In this document: one piece after another, positions 1 through 12,800 of the stretch | Numbering within the stretch: the stretch's first letter is position 1 | Layout: every line of letters starts with the position of its first letter | Translations under genes and position numbers: made by a program | Source: Owenia fusiformis | Taxonomy: Eukaryota > Annelida > Polychaeta > Sabellida > Oweniidae | DNA: 64,000 nt | Reading direction: 5' to 3' | Assembly (NCBI GenBank): GCA_903813345.2 | Contig: CAIIXF020000010.1 | Coordinates: forward strand, 17,869,181 to 17,933,180 | Notes under the pieces: model-generated | Databases searched by the model: none | What the model was told of the DNA's origin: nothing | The model's input: the letters and a program-made list of their open reading frames with translations, nothing else

Positions 1-22
1 TATTTTACGAGCAAAGATAAAA

Positions 23-853
23 ATGGATTGGAAAAATAGCTCAGAGGTGTATAATAACAGTACAACAACAGAGGCAGTAACCATGGATTATGGAAATACA
101 ACAACGGAATCCAGTAGAAGTACGCCAACTTCATATCCAATAGAAAGAGCAACCGATAGCGCGCAATATGACAACAGCATCGCTACTTCAGTCAGCGCTC
201 CGTTATTTAACAGGACAACTCAGTTTTATCCCTCCTCTACGGAACTAATTAGCCAGCTGGATCGTAAGAATGAAGATATGATTCCGTCGCTTGAGCAGAA
301 ATATGAACAAGCCTCTAGCATGGTAAGTGAGGATGTAGCGCCTCTGCTTCAAGCTACAACTGAAGAAATGGATTCTACACCATCACCTACAGAAAATAAT
401 ATTACACTTTCGGAGTATGTTAGACCCGATTATCTAAAATCTGCTAATTCAACCTTAAACCTTAATAAGAGTGCAGGAATTCGGGAAGGAATAATTGATG
501 ACGGGTTACACAACCTAACAAATCATACTCTATTCCCAATAGGATATACTAATATGAATGAAATGCAGTTGAATTTATCCTTCTGCGATTTTGACTTAAA
601 TTCAACATGGTGCTACTATAATGAAACAGATAACGATACTGATTCAATAAACACTATGGATGACGGATATAAATATTTTGCACTTATACTATCGATATTT
701 CCTATATTGACAGTATTTGGTAACATTCTAGTAGTTATAGCCGTCTATAGGGAAAGAAATCTCCGGACAGTCACGAACTACTTTATCGTGAGTTTGGCCC
801 TGGCAGATATAGGTGTCGCTGTACTGGTCATGCCGTTTGCAATATACGTAGAG
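23..853 (+). CDS. DRD2: D2-like receptor coding exon 1: glycosylated N-terminus, TM1 and TM2
   Basis: Encodes residues 1-277. The start ATG at 23 is the only in-frame start before TM1 that leaves the open frame intact, but only 22 upstream bases are visible, so the 5' UTR and promoter are outside the window. The exon ends after the codons for Y-V-E at 853, phase 0, with a near-consensus GTAAGT donor at 854. The frame stops four codons into the intron. The N-terminus is Ser/Thr/Asn-rich and unusually long for an aminergic receptor, where 20 to 60 residues is common. Confidence 0.93.
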
Positions 854-3800
854 GTAAGTAAACGTTAGATTCCCAGGGTACTCAATACAGTAAAATATGA
901 CTTCATTAGTTTCTGGTCAGAAATCCTGAGGACCTGATTTTGCAAGAGATAACCACATCCAAAATTGTTTTTTCTGAAGGTATGACAAAACAACAGAAAC
1001 ATGTCTTGATATTACGTTAGATTTGTAATACTAATCTTGATACTTGGTCAAATAAACAGGATGGTACGCGCATTTTTACTGTGAAGGGGACAACATTTTC
1101 GTCAAATATCCCGCTTCTCTATCATCTACTTCGATCGCAACTAGATTGAATCACAAGTTGACCCGTTTATCATTGAAAAGTTTACTGGTGGCTTGACCGA
1201 TTGATTGATTGATTGGTGAGTTGCTTGCTTGCTTGCTTGCTTGCTTGATATGTTTATTAATTGACACATCAACACATCATGTTTAACCGCTATCTTCTCC
1301 TGTCGCTAAAAGCACATTCAGAGATGCCAATGTGTACTCTACTAAGGCTCGGCGTGTATTTCTGATTTTATAAACCATTAATATTGTATATCAGTAAGTT
1401 CGCCCTGGTCTCTGTATCTGTATGCAAACTCCAGTGGATCAATAGACCAACATAATCATTGGATAGGCAAAGTTTTTGTAACAAAGGTAATGAAGTTACT
1501 TCTCGAGACCAGCCTTACAATGTTAATCTTCCTTCGATAATGACGGTGTCGCTATTCCAGTCACAAAAATCAATTGCAATCACAAAACATGGCTAATTGT
1601 AAGAAACGGTAAGGCGCTCACCTAACAGAAAAGTATTCTAATCATAGAAAGCGGACTTAAATGTCCAATTTACTTTTAAATAAACTATTGAAAATATTCA
1701 TGCTTGCAAATTGATTATCAGAAGAATGAATAACACTTAACTTATCTTGAGTTGGGACTTTAATTGGCTTTCCATTCGGATGGTGATGCATAATACAATT
1801 CGATCAATTCGTTTATCTTAGGACCAAACTGAGCCACTCATGTAATCATTTGTGTTAGAAATATCGGCGAAACTACCACTACTTGGAATTCAATAGGACT
1901 GCAAAAATATGTTAAATCGGTGACCATATAGAACCCCAGCCCAATCCCCATCGCATTATATTGTAATGGGTGTGGAAGCCTTTCAAAACGTTCTCTCACT
2001 CCTAGGAGGCACGTCAGGCCCATAGCCAGCTTAGGCTAAGGAGAATAAGGTTTTGAAAAAAATCCAGGGAGTTCAAATTTAACAAATGTTGCCCAAAATC
2101 ACTCAAAGGTGCTCAAAATGGTGAAATTTGCATGATCTTGGGCTAAAACCCTCCTCCCTCCCCCGGCCCCGGCTATGCGTGTTGCAACTAGAGTTGTCCG
2201 TGGCATTCTTCACGACTGGGATATGTTTTATATACACTATTTGTCAGTGTTAGGTGCAATCTGAGTGTTTTAGAATCAAATTATATTAGCGAAATTCACC
2301 TCATCTCTGGTAACGGCACGGTAGACAATTGAAAGCTCTCATTAAATATTCAAGACCATTAAATGATATCTCCTCCAGGAACTCGAAGAGATGAGCAACC
2401 AGATGCAAACATTGATCTTGCAGAGCCTTTGACAATGTCTCATACATCAAGGACTAAGTGTAAAAAGAATACAATAGACAACTATTGGGCACTATAGGAA
2501 AATGCCTGCAGCTAGAATCCCTTCAGAAACATGAAACACGCGTTTTATTTTTTGATAAAACATTGATTATGATTATTCACTGCGTGAGTTGCTGTGCTTT
2601 GTAAAGGAAAAACACCCCAATATACTCCCACAATGAAATCTATAAAAGCTTCGGGTAGTCAACGTTATTGAATAACTGCACTTTTCAATAAAGATAGTAT
2701 GGCAATGGCAATGAAAAAAATAGAACAACCCAATTCCGATTTTATATATAACTGTGCATAGTCAGTGTTACGAGAGTGTTCAATTCTATGCGCTAGCAAC
2801 ACCTTACATGTAACACGTTACGCGTTCTCTTGATCGATTTTATGCCCAAGCTTTTGGTCTCTTATGGCAATTACCAAACAGAGAAAACGAATGTAAATTG
2901 AAAAGAATCTAGTGTATTGAACTGTGTAATTGAATGGAATTGTTGGACCCCAATCAAACATTAACAATAGACTCCGTCAGGAAATGTACCTACATCAATA
3001 AATCAGTTTAAAAAGAAACAATTTACGTACCGACGTATACTGATGCTCATGTGCGGACCTCGGGGAATATAATTCTGATATATATCCTCCATAAAACATG
3101 GAATCGTTTACACGGGAGCATCTAAATTGCAACTGAAGATAAAAAATGCATTAATTGACTCTTAGAAGTATAAAACATAAAATAATAAATGATATGGATT
3201 TGATCCATAATTTACATTCACTGCGCAGTGCACTGACAATTACAAAAGGATTCACTAATAAACAATGCGTCACTATCAATTATCCAAATTGGAGAAAGAT
3301 AAAATCTAAAAATATCATAAAATAATTGACATTCCTACATTCTTTTTCCAGATAAAAAGATGATTGCATGAAATAGTTCGTAGTCTGGGATACGTGACCA
3401 AATGCTTATAAGTCTCAACACTTAATGTATCAGCCTGAGTTCGAGTGTTCCATGTGATATAATGGACGCAATCTTTAAAGAGATCGGGTCTCCTAAAAAC
3501 ATAGTTAGAGTAACCCCCTGATTTTTTCGTCTTATTTGATAAACAAGATTGTTTATCAACTTATCAATTTTGAGGCTTGAATTAATTCGTTAACAAATTC
3601 AAATAAAAATTCAAATTCAAATTTGAAAAGCCCGCTCTAATTTGTTCCAGTCTGATTGGCTTTTTCCTTCAGATTATTTTGGCTTAGAGAAGCCATCTAA
3701 GGGGTTACAATATAGATAAGTCCCAAAAAACATTGTATTCTGTTTTCGACTTATTGCGTTCAGTTCTGACAGTATTTTGTCGATATTGTGCTTATGATTT

Positions 3801-6800
3801 GGTCTCAAGCTATATCTAAGGTATATATGATGTTTTATGATGTTTTGCCATCTGAAAAAAAAAATTAGATATCGGATCAAAAATGTACGCTTTTGAAGAT
3901 TTGAGATACAAATTGTCTAATGTCATTGCCTTTTAAAAGACTTCAAAACTAGGAATCATTCTGCGCAAAGGGCTGCGATACATTCTTGCGAATTGCTACG
4001 TTCATAGCATTTTGTATTGTTAGCTATAAAATAGTCGAAAAAATGCTCATGCTTATTGAAAAAATGTCCACTTATAAATGGTACTGATATGTATACTTAA
4101 GTATTAATGTAATATCTTTAAAACAAGCCACGTTCATAAGTATGCGCATACTCTTTCGCAGTAACATGTTGTCTGACAATTTTTTTATTATTTCAGACTT
4201 CGATATTTACATACATCTGAGCATCTGTTCATTGTAGTTTTGTTCCGACGTAAATTGTTTTTCTTTTTTCCTTCTCATTGTGTTTCCTTAGTTTTCTCCC
4301 CTTGAATTGACCATTGCAGTGAGAAATGTATCGAGAATAACGTTATAAATGCAACCTTAGAGAACTACTTATAAAGTAGGTGTATGGGTAATATTTTATA
4401 CACTGTGACAATATAGTAATTAAATTACTATTTATCAATATAATGCTCCCAATCGTCCGAATGTAAAGACATTTACCCATTTACTAGAGATACTTACTGG
4501 TTAATCTGTCAAGAATTGGATTTACTTGTCGATAAATTGATTATCACATTTGATAATGGAATTATATATTATTATGGCCTCGTTCGAGAAGGGATGCGAA
4601 GGGAAATACATGTAATGACGTAACCTTGAAGTACTCTATTATAGAATTAATTAACTTATCATCGCCATCATCGTTTAAGCAAAGTGACCCATATCTTTGA
4701 GAATAATCATATAGAAGACAATATGAACAAATTACATAACACGTCGTGTTGTAAGGTATAATCGGAAATGTTTGTCAAATGAAATATGACTCCGTGAAAT
4801 GCATAGATCTACGGGGTGAATATTCTGCCATTTCAAATCAGAAATATGGACCCTTAGCTTGAAATCAAATAATTGATATCCGAAATCGCAACAGCGTGTA
4901 TCATTAGCGTCATTTTTAGTTGATGGGCAGATTAAGTTGTTCTTTCTGGAACCTCGTAGTGTTTGCTGTTCGCATTCTACACCTATATGATCACTATCAT
5001 CATTGAAATCATAACATCACATCACGCTGGTATTATACCAATGGAACGTTAACCAGCCATGCCTGGATTAAGAGTTACATTTCGGAAGTGTGGTTCTAGG
5101 GTACTTTTGATATAATGTTATTGCTCCCATGTACGATTGCACTAAACACACACAAAGACGAGCTTTTTATTAGTTTTTAGTTCTAAATAATCGTTAACCA
5201 GCTATTTAGGAGTTGATTAAGAACTAATGTAGTCGATCAACATCACTTAGAAAACAATAAACGTATACTTACCACACTCAATATTAATGGGGGTGTACTA
5301 TAGACCAACATGAATGGGATGGTCTTATTTTTTCTTGTATGCATATCTAACCCAGAATCATTTCAAGTGGATCTCATCAAAAGTATATATGGTAAGCAAA
5401 TGCTTGGATTACGTCAATATAATTACATACTAGAAAAAATGCCCATTTAATAAGTACCAGCGATAATAATGATTCAAACCAGGGGGTCTACACTACACAC
5501 GTGAGACGTCACTCAATGTAAATCATGACAAATCAGGAGAGTATCAACAAAATGAACATGCAAAAGACAGATGCATTGCTTGATGTTGACTCTGACATAT
5601 TATTTTGAGTTTTGGCCGGATATAACAGACAGTTGTTAAATGGTGGTAATGTTTGCCCTCGTATATTTCAGCCCTGTTGACGAGATGTACATGTTGTTCT
5701 CTTGTTTCATGTCATTTGTTTGGAACTGTTTTGTAATTTGCGTCCTATTCCAATGTTACTTTTTGTTTTGCCATTAGAAATTAAGTATTCGACTTTCCAG
5801 GATGAGTCTGAGAAAAATCAAGTTGAGTGGCATTGAAAGATTTGCTTACCATCCGTGACCAATTGATTCGAATGCACTCTGTTTACATTCCCTAAGACTA
5901 AGTGAAATTACCGTGTAGAAGATAAAAGTAGTAGTACATAAAGACCTCAAGTCGTGTAAACAATATAGACTTGAATAGTTTTTGAATAGTCTGTCAGTCT
6001 GAAACAACATACTTTGTTCAATTATTCAATGCGTAATCATGGGAATTGCATTTGATATTAAGAAATGAACAAACAAAACAAATAGAAGCGTAAAAGATTG
6101 AATTAGACCAGGCCAACTAGACTTTGAAGTTTCGACAGACATTTCAACTATACGTTCTGTGACTGCTATTATGCCGCTTTATAATCAGTGACTGATATCG
6201 TGCAAATTAATAATCTTTATCTCATACTGTGCAACTTCATAATCTGTGACTGATACCATGCAACTTCATAATCTGTGACTGATACTGTGCGACTTTATAA
6301 TCTGTGACTGATACCATGCAACTTCATAATCCGTGACTAATAATGTGCGACTTTATAATATGTGACTGGTACCATGCAACTTCGTAATCTGTGACTTATA
6401 CCGTGTAACTTCATAATCTGTGACTGACATCGTACGACATCTTAATCTGTGACTGAGACCCTGCGACTTTATGTTCCGTGACTGATACCGTGTACTTTCA
6501 TAATCTGTGACCGGTACCGTGCGACTTCATAATGTCCAACTTTATAATCTTTGATTACTATTGTGCCACTGATTGTGTTGATGATGATATACTTGTATTT
6601 TGAAGGTACCTACTCACAAAAACTCTAAAGTACAAATTGAGATCTATATAATAAAACGTGACAGAAATTCGATTCCTATAATCCCCACGGATAATGCTAA
6701 GATCCAAACTCTTAGCTATTCAATCAAATCGAATCCACATTGTCGCGCAACATTAGTGTTGACCATTGGTTGTTTAAATGGTCGGCTTTAATAATATCAT

Positions 6801-9800
6801 TATTAGCGAGTAGAAAAGACTTTACAAACAAGATTTTAGGGTGGGTAATCCAAAAAGGCCGGTTTAACATTTACCCAGAATGCCTAAAACTTATTCAGTT
6901 CGAAATTTGCATACAAAGAATCATCCCTGAAAATTTGAAATTGATACATCCGACTGTTCTTTTGAAAACGCGAAGACTAGGCTTTACAGACAAGATTTTA
7001 ACACGGAAAAGCCAAAATGGCTGCCTTAGCATTTACCGAGAATGGGTACTAATCAGTTTGAGATTTGCATACGAGGAATCATCCCTGAACATTTTAAATC
7101 GAAACGTCAAACAATTTGCGTGGAAACGTGTAGACAAGATATTACGGACAAGAAAAAACACAAACTTATATCGCTCTTAAGACATTCAAATTAGCTACCA
7201 TGACTGAGCCAACATGTCAAAAACCTAATCAGATGTATCTACAATGAAGTGACTTAAAGAAGATGTTAATGTTTTAAAAGTAAATGTGAAGCCGTTTTCC
7301 TTAAAGTTTGCAGCCAAGGATTTTAGCATTTGACATTGGGCGACAGGAAGTTAATATCGAGTCGAAATATATATGTACTCAAAGTTTTCCCTGAAAATTT
7401 GAAGGTGGTGTACGTATGTAGAGGTTTTGGAGAAAACTGTCGGACGTACGGAAAGACGGACATACAGACTGACAGACAGACAGACAGAAAGACAATATGG
7501 GCCGACATCATGGTGGACATGTTAAAATGTAATAAAAAGGATAAGGTACGATGCTAAGATGAATAGTTTCTTGGGGATGATCATGATCTGCTGGAAACAA
7601 GTCAATGATTCCGACGCCACAGTACATCAGTCGATCGTTATATAAATACAATTCATCATCTCAATCCACCCCCTTCTTGCATGTTTTTAACGCCTTGGCA
7701 AATGCTAGGTCTTGATTTATTGCAAAAATTATACCAAGTTACTACATTAATATCCCATCAAAATTGATATTATCCATTGCAGCATTATCGCATCAGATAC
7801 TACTCTGAAACTCCATCGGTTTTCCACACTGCCCTCTTAATATTTCAAATGATTTCATAGTTTTGATGCCAACTCGAAGTTTGAATTTGAAAATAAAAAT
7901 AAACAATTATTGTTAGAGAATGAATTTCTGCCACATACTCTGATTGGATATAGGCTTATTTGAAACATTAATATTTGATTAAAGAAGATACAGTAAATAT
8001 ATATGGAGTGGCTTTGACCCTCGTCGTCAAATAAAACGTCACATTCAATATCTATCCGATCTATCTCTCAGGTTTATGTTAACCATGTATATCTGTAAAG
8101 GGAGATCAATGGGAGACTGCAACTATCTGTCAAAGTCAAGGTTTTATGTATCGGCCGTCGTATGTGAAGGTTGTGTGTCGTTTTGTCCCAAGGGCGACTT
8201 TGGGTAATGGCCAAATGCCGAGGAAAGTGTTATGAGCCAGATATAGACATGAGAGTGTGCTAAATTCAACGCCCTTAATGTGGGAATCAAACTTAGGGAA
8301 TTGAACCCTCAGATCCAAAGCAACAATGCTTGGCGCCTTAGTATTGGTAAAATACAAAACTGTCTCAATCATATAATAGCTGCTTAAGTGCAAGTGCTGG
8401 AAGAATAAAGCCAAAGTAGTATAATGAAAAAGGGACTTTTAAGAGTATTTCGGTTCATAAAGAAACAAGCACATCCAAATAATGATCTACATGAAAATAC
8501 AAGAAGCGCCACTCGGGATCACAGTTAAAAGCTATTTTACTATGGCTATTTGACTATTCATACTGAGGTTAATTCAAATTAGACTTCTATTTTGCACAAA
8601 ATACTGCATGCTGGCGCTTTCGTCTGAAGCCATTTTGGCATGACTCTGATCGTAATAATTATAAACGCATTGCCTGGAATCGGAAATTGGGTTCATTCGT
8701 TATTGAAAGTCTGACATTACGTATATAGTGCTGTGTAATATACTATTTTGAATCTAATTTGGTACTATACTAGTGATGATAAAGAAAATTGGAACACACC
8801 GGGAATGCACTATTACAGGATATTCGACATCGTAAATCTCTTATTTATGAATGAATAAGCTATTATGTCCGAGCATTGTACTTCCAAACTGACAGCAACG
8901 GACATAACTTTTAATGAAGATAAGTCATAACTCCCATCTGAATGTAATTTTGTTTTGACTTTTGATTATTGAGATTTGTGCCATCAGTTATGGTGATTAT
9001 TGGAAGAATTTTTGACAGTTCGTTGGAATTAGTTCAGAGAGAATTGGGTGTGATCTTGTCAGATTTCACTGGTAAAGTTTGATGGTTTACTTCAATTACA
9101 CGATCATCTGAGAAGAAGATTTATAGCTACGATGTGTGATTCGCAGTATTCCCTTTCCGTAATTTCCTCTTTGTGTCACGAAATCGGTTATAGGAAGTCA
9201 CGAATTTTAATTGGACCAACACAAAACAACCCTAAAACAATAAGGAAAACAGAATCATTCTAGAATCACCCAGAATCACGCGAATATTCATTTAACAAGT
9301 ACATTAGTCCAGTGGTCGCATTACCGTGTTTCCAATTGATCAAAGGTAAACACACATAACTCATACACCCAAACTACCAAAAGAAGGCATGTTCTAAAAG
9401 GTGTGCTGGCTCCAATTTAGTGGACTCTGTGGCCTTATCCATTGTTTAGTCATTGTATGGTTAAAATGACTAAAAGGTGGACTGATACAAAGGCCACTGT
9501 TTAGGTATTTTGATAGAAGAATGACTAAAAAGTGGCTTCAAACTGGAGTATAAAGGGTTAAGTAAAAGGATGGTACTGAGTGATCCAACCCACCCAAGAT
9601 GCATGCCTAATAGAATCATAAAACCTTGTCAAGTGATACAACCTGTTCCTGACACCATCAACTATTGTATCTTAGTATCCCTTTAAAATTTTTATATAAT
9701 TTGTCAAAGTAACAATTATCACAAACAATGAAGCTCTGATTTCATAACTTTACATGACCCAAAACAGCCTCGAGACAGCTTAATGTTGAGAGGTGGGGGT

Positions 9801-12800
9801 AAACAATGCTAAAAAAATTAATTACAAACTTTTCCACAACTTGTAGTTGGTTAGGGTATATGTGTATCCCAATATCCTAGATGCGAGTAGAAATGATCTT
9901 GATTTAAGTCATTAAAAATTCAAAATTCAGTCAAACTGATGTCATATTTGGAATTTACATGTAAAATTACATCTAGAAATATGGTTTTGAAAAGAGTTTA
10001 TCAACTTTGAAAATTTAATTTTCTTTGAAAATGTGACTTCTAGGTCGGGGAGATTCCCCATAGCCCCCATGTTGTAATATCACAAAAATGGAAATATCTT
10101 TTCTTGTGTTGGGCAGATTATATTTTCTATTACTGGACATATTTTAATTTGTATAACTATCAGATACATAAGGGTAATATGAATAGTGAACCACTAAAAC
10201 TGATGAATATTCAAGTTTAAGGGAATTTTGTTATACCCTGCCATGTTATTTTCCCCGAGTCAGCCACCTGGTGGCGAAACTGGTAACTACCTACTCGCAT
10301 CTGAGTAATTGATATAGAATTTTCCCTATTAAATGATTATGTTGGAGGAGTTTGCAATCATTAGATTTAAGTTGTGATTTGCAAAAAATAAAAGAACTAG
10401 ATATAGTTGAATTCTATTGTTGATGAAAATTATGAAGTTACGTCATTTTTTGTAAATATATCAGAATCAATAGCATTCCATTGTAAGTTTAAGGCAGAGT
10501 AAATCTGGAAGAGCTGAATTACAAGGCTCTCATACTTTATCTCTAAAATCTAAAATTGACATACTTTATAATTTTAGTATGACCACACTTGTATAATATT
10601 TGCATAATTTGTCAAACTTAAATTATCCTTCACATTCTTTTCAATGGGGACAATCTAGCCGACAATCTACCTAGCACTCATCTGCACGCCACCTAAATAT
10701 CTTTGTTGTTTCCCTTATAAGTGTTGACTGTATATTTTGAAAAATGAAGCTCCTCATGTCATAATGTTGAACCCCAGGGCTGGACAGCCAACCTTAACTC
10801 AATTTAATTTGGAGAGGGGGGAGGGTAAAATGGTAAAACAATTGATTAAATTTACTTACTTTTTTCCACAACTATCAATTTGTAAGGACAGATGTGAATT
10901 CCAATTGATATAAAATGTTCCCTTACTGAAAATATCATAGAAGTTTGCAGTCAGTAGTTTAAATCCTTCAGTATATATTTTATAAAAATGAAAAAAAACA
11001 TATGGCGTAGTGTTGAATTATATTTTTGTAAAATGACCAATATAAAACCATTCAATTTTTTGTTTTGTAACTATATCAGAATTATTTATCATTTCATTAA
11101 AAGCGTCGACTCTTAATGGCAGGGAAATATGGAGGTAGGTGCGGAAAGTCACTTTTATTTGCTAATTTTTCCAGCCCCATGTCATTTGAATGGTAGCTTT
11201 TATCAAAAATTGTCACAAGTTTCGCTTATTCCTATAAAGACTAAATCTGTTTTCCTTGAACATGCTAAAGCCCGTGAGATTTGAGTATTATCGTTAATGG
11301 CAATTATTCCTCCAGCACTTTTTATCACTAACATTTTTTGTGGTCTTGGGAAAATGTTGCCTAAGTTAAAATATATAATAAAGATAATTATCAAAACTCT
11401 CGCTAATTGTCATATTTTCACTAAATCAAGAAAGTTAGGAAAAATGTTCATCTGATAATATCAGATAATATTGATAATTATCAAAACTATTGCTAACAGT
11501 TATAATTTTAGTTACATCAAAACTATCACTTTTATTGATAACTATTTCTAGCAAATGTTTCATACAAAAGGGCCCGTGTGAAATTAGCATTATCTGATAA
11601 TTTATAAAAACAATTGATAATTATCAAATCTATTGCTAATTTTGGTAATTCAACATTTATCAAAACTATCACTTTTATTTATTATATATTTTTTCGGGCT
11701 GGCTGGTAACAATGAAATTATATATTATCACTTATTGATAAAAGTCAGTTTCCGCACCTAAATGAAAATCCATAAGTGTTGAATTGCATTGTGGTTATAA
11801 GTTATAACACCTTTACATACTTTATCTCTAAAATCTCAAATTTACATGCTTCATAATCTTTATGGAAATGACCACACTTGATATTGAATTCACACAATGG
11901 GTACATGGACATGATGAATATAGTTCAGTAGTTAGAATGTCTTTTCTGCTGCTGGATTTAATGAAGTTTTTTTGATATAGCGATGCTCAAATGGATTATC
12001 TGGCATACATAGTATTACTGAGTTATACATGAACATACAGGGATCATAGACATTCACTTGTTTGCTTCATAATTCGACTAGTGATCCAAATTATCACACT
12101 GAAACTTTGATACATGCTGAACTTTAACTTAATATCAATCTGCCATGTCAGCTTTAAAATTTTCAGGGATGATTTTAAGCATTCTAGGTAAATGATAAGG
12201 CGATCATTTTGGATCTTCCATCCTGAATCTTGTGTGCAAAGACTTATCTACACGTTTACAGATGAACCATTTGAAAGATCGAATTCAACTTTTCAGATGT
12301 GATTCTTTGTATGAAAATCTCAAACTGATTAGTTTTGGGGCATTCTGGCTGATGTAGCCATTTTGATTTTTTTTACCTAAAATCTTGTATTTTCAACTGA
12401 TTAAAGAATTGGGCATTGGGGATAAAAACTCAAGGACCACCCATCGGTATGGACATATTGTACACGTTTGTGTTCTTAATAAGTTCGAATGGAAGAAACA
12501 ACTGGATTAATTTAAATACCTGCCATCTGGAGATCAGTAGCATATTAATGAGAGAACAAATATATTATATGAAACAATATTCCATTCCTTGTGAGTGACA
12601 CAATCTCTCCATAGCCAGAGGGGAATGTGATGGGTCGCATCCCCTCCAAAACTAATAAAAATGGAACCATTAGATAGTGGAAGAAAAGAGCTTTAAAATG
12701 CTCAAAACAGCTCAAAACAGATCTTATTTTTTTGGTTTTGCCTTGCTTATGCCACGATTATCCACCCACTTGACTGAAACCCAAAAAATTGGCGATTGTA

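Noticed and set aside
6150-6575. CRISPR array
   Set aside because: Units are contiguous 29-bp tandem repeats without unique spacers, in an animal intron.
6740-7180. 146-codon open frame as a gene
   Set aside because: It is explained by two diverged tandem copies of a non-coding dispersed repeat, with no motif or splice evidence.
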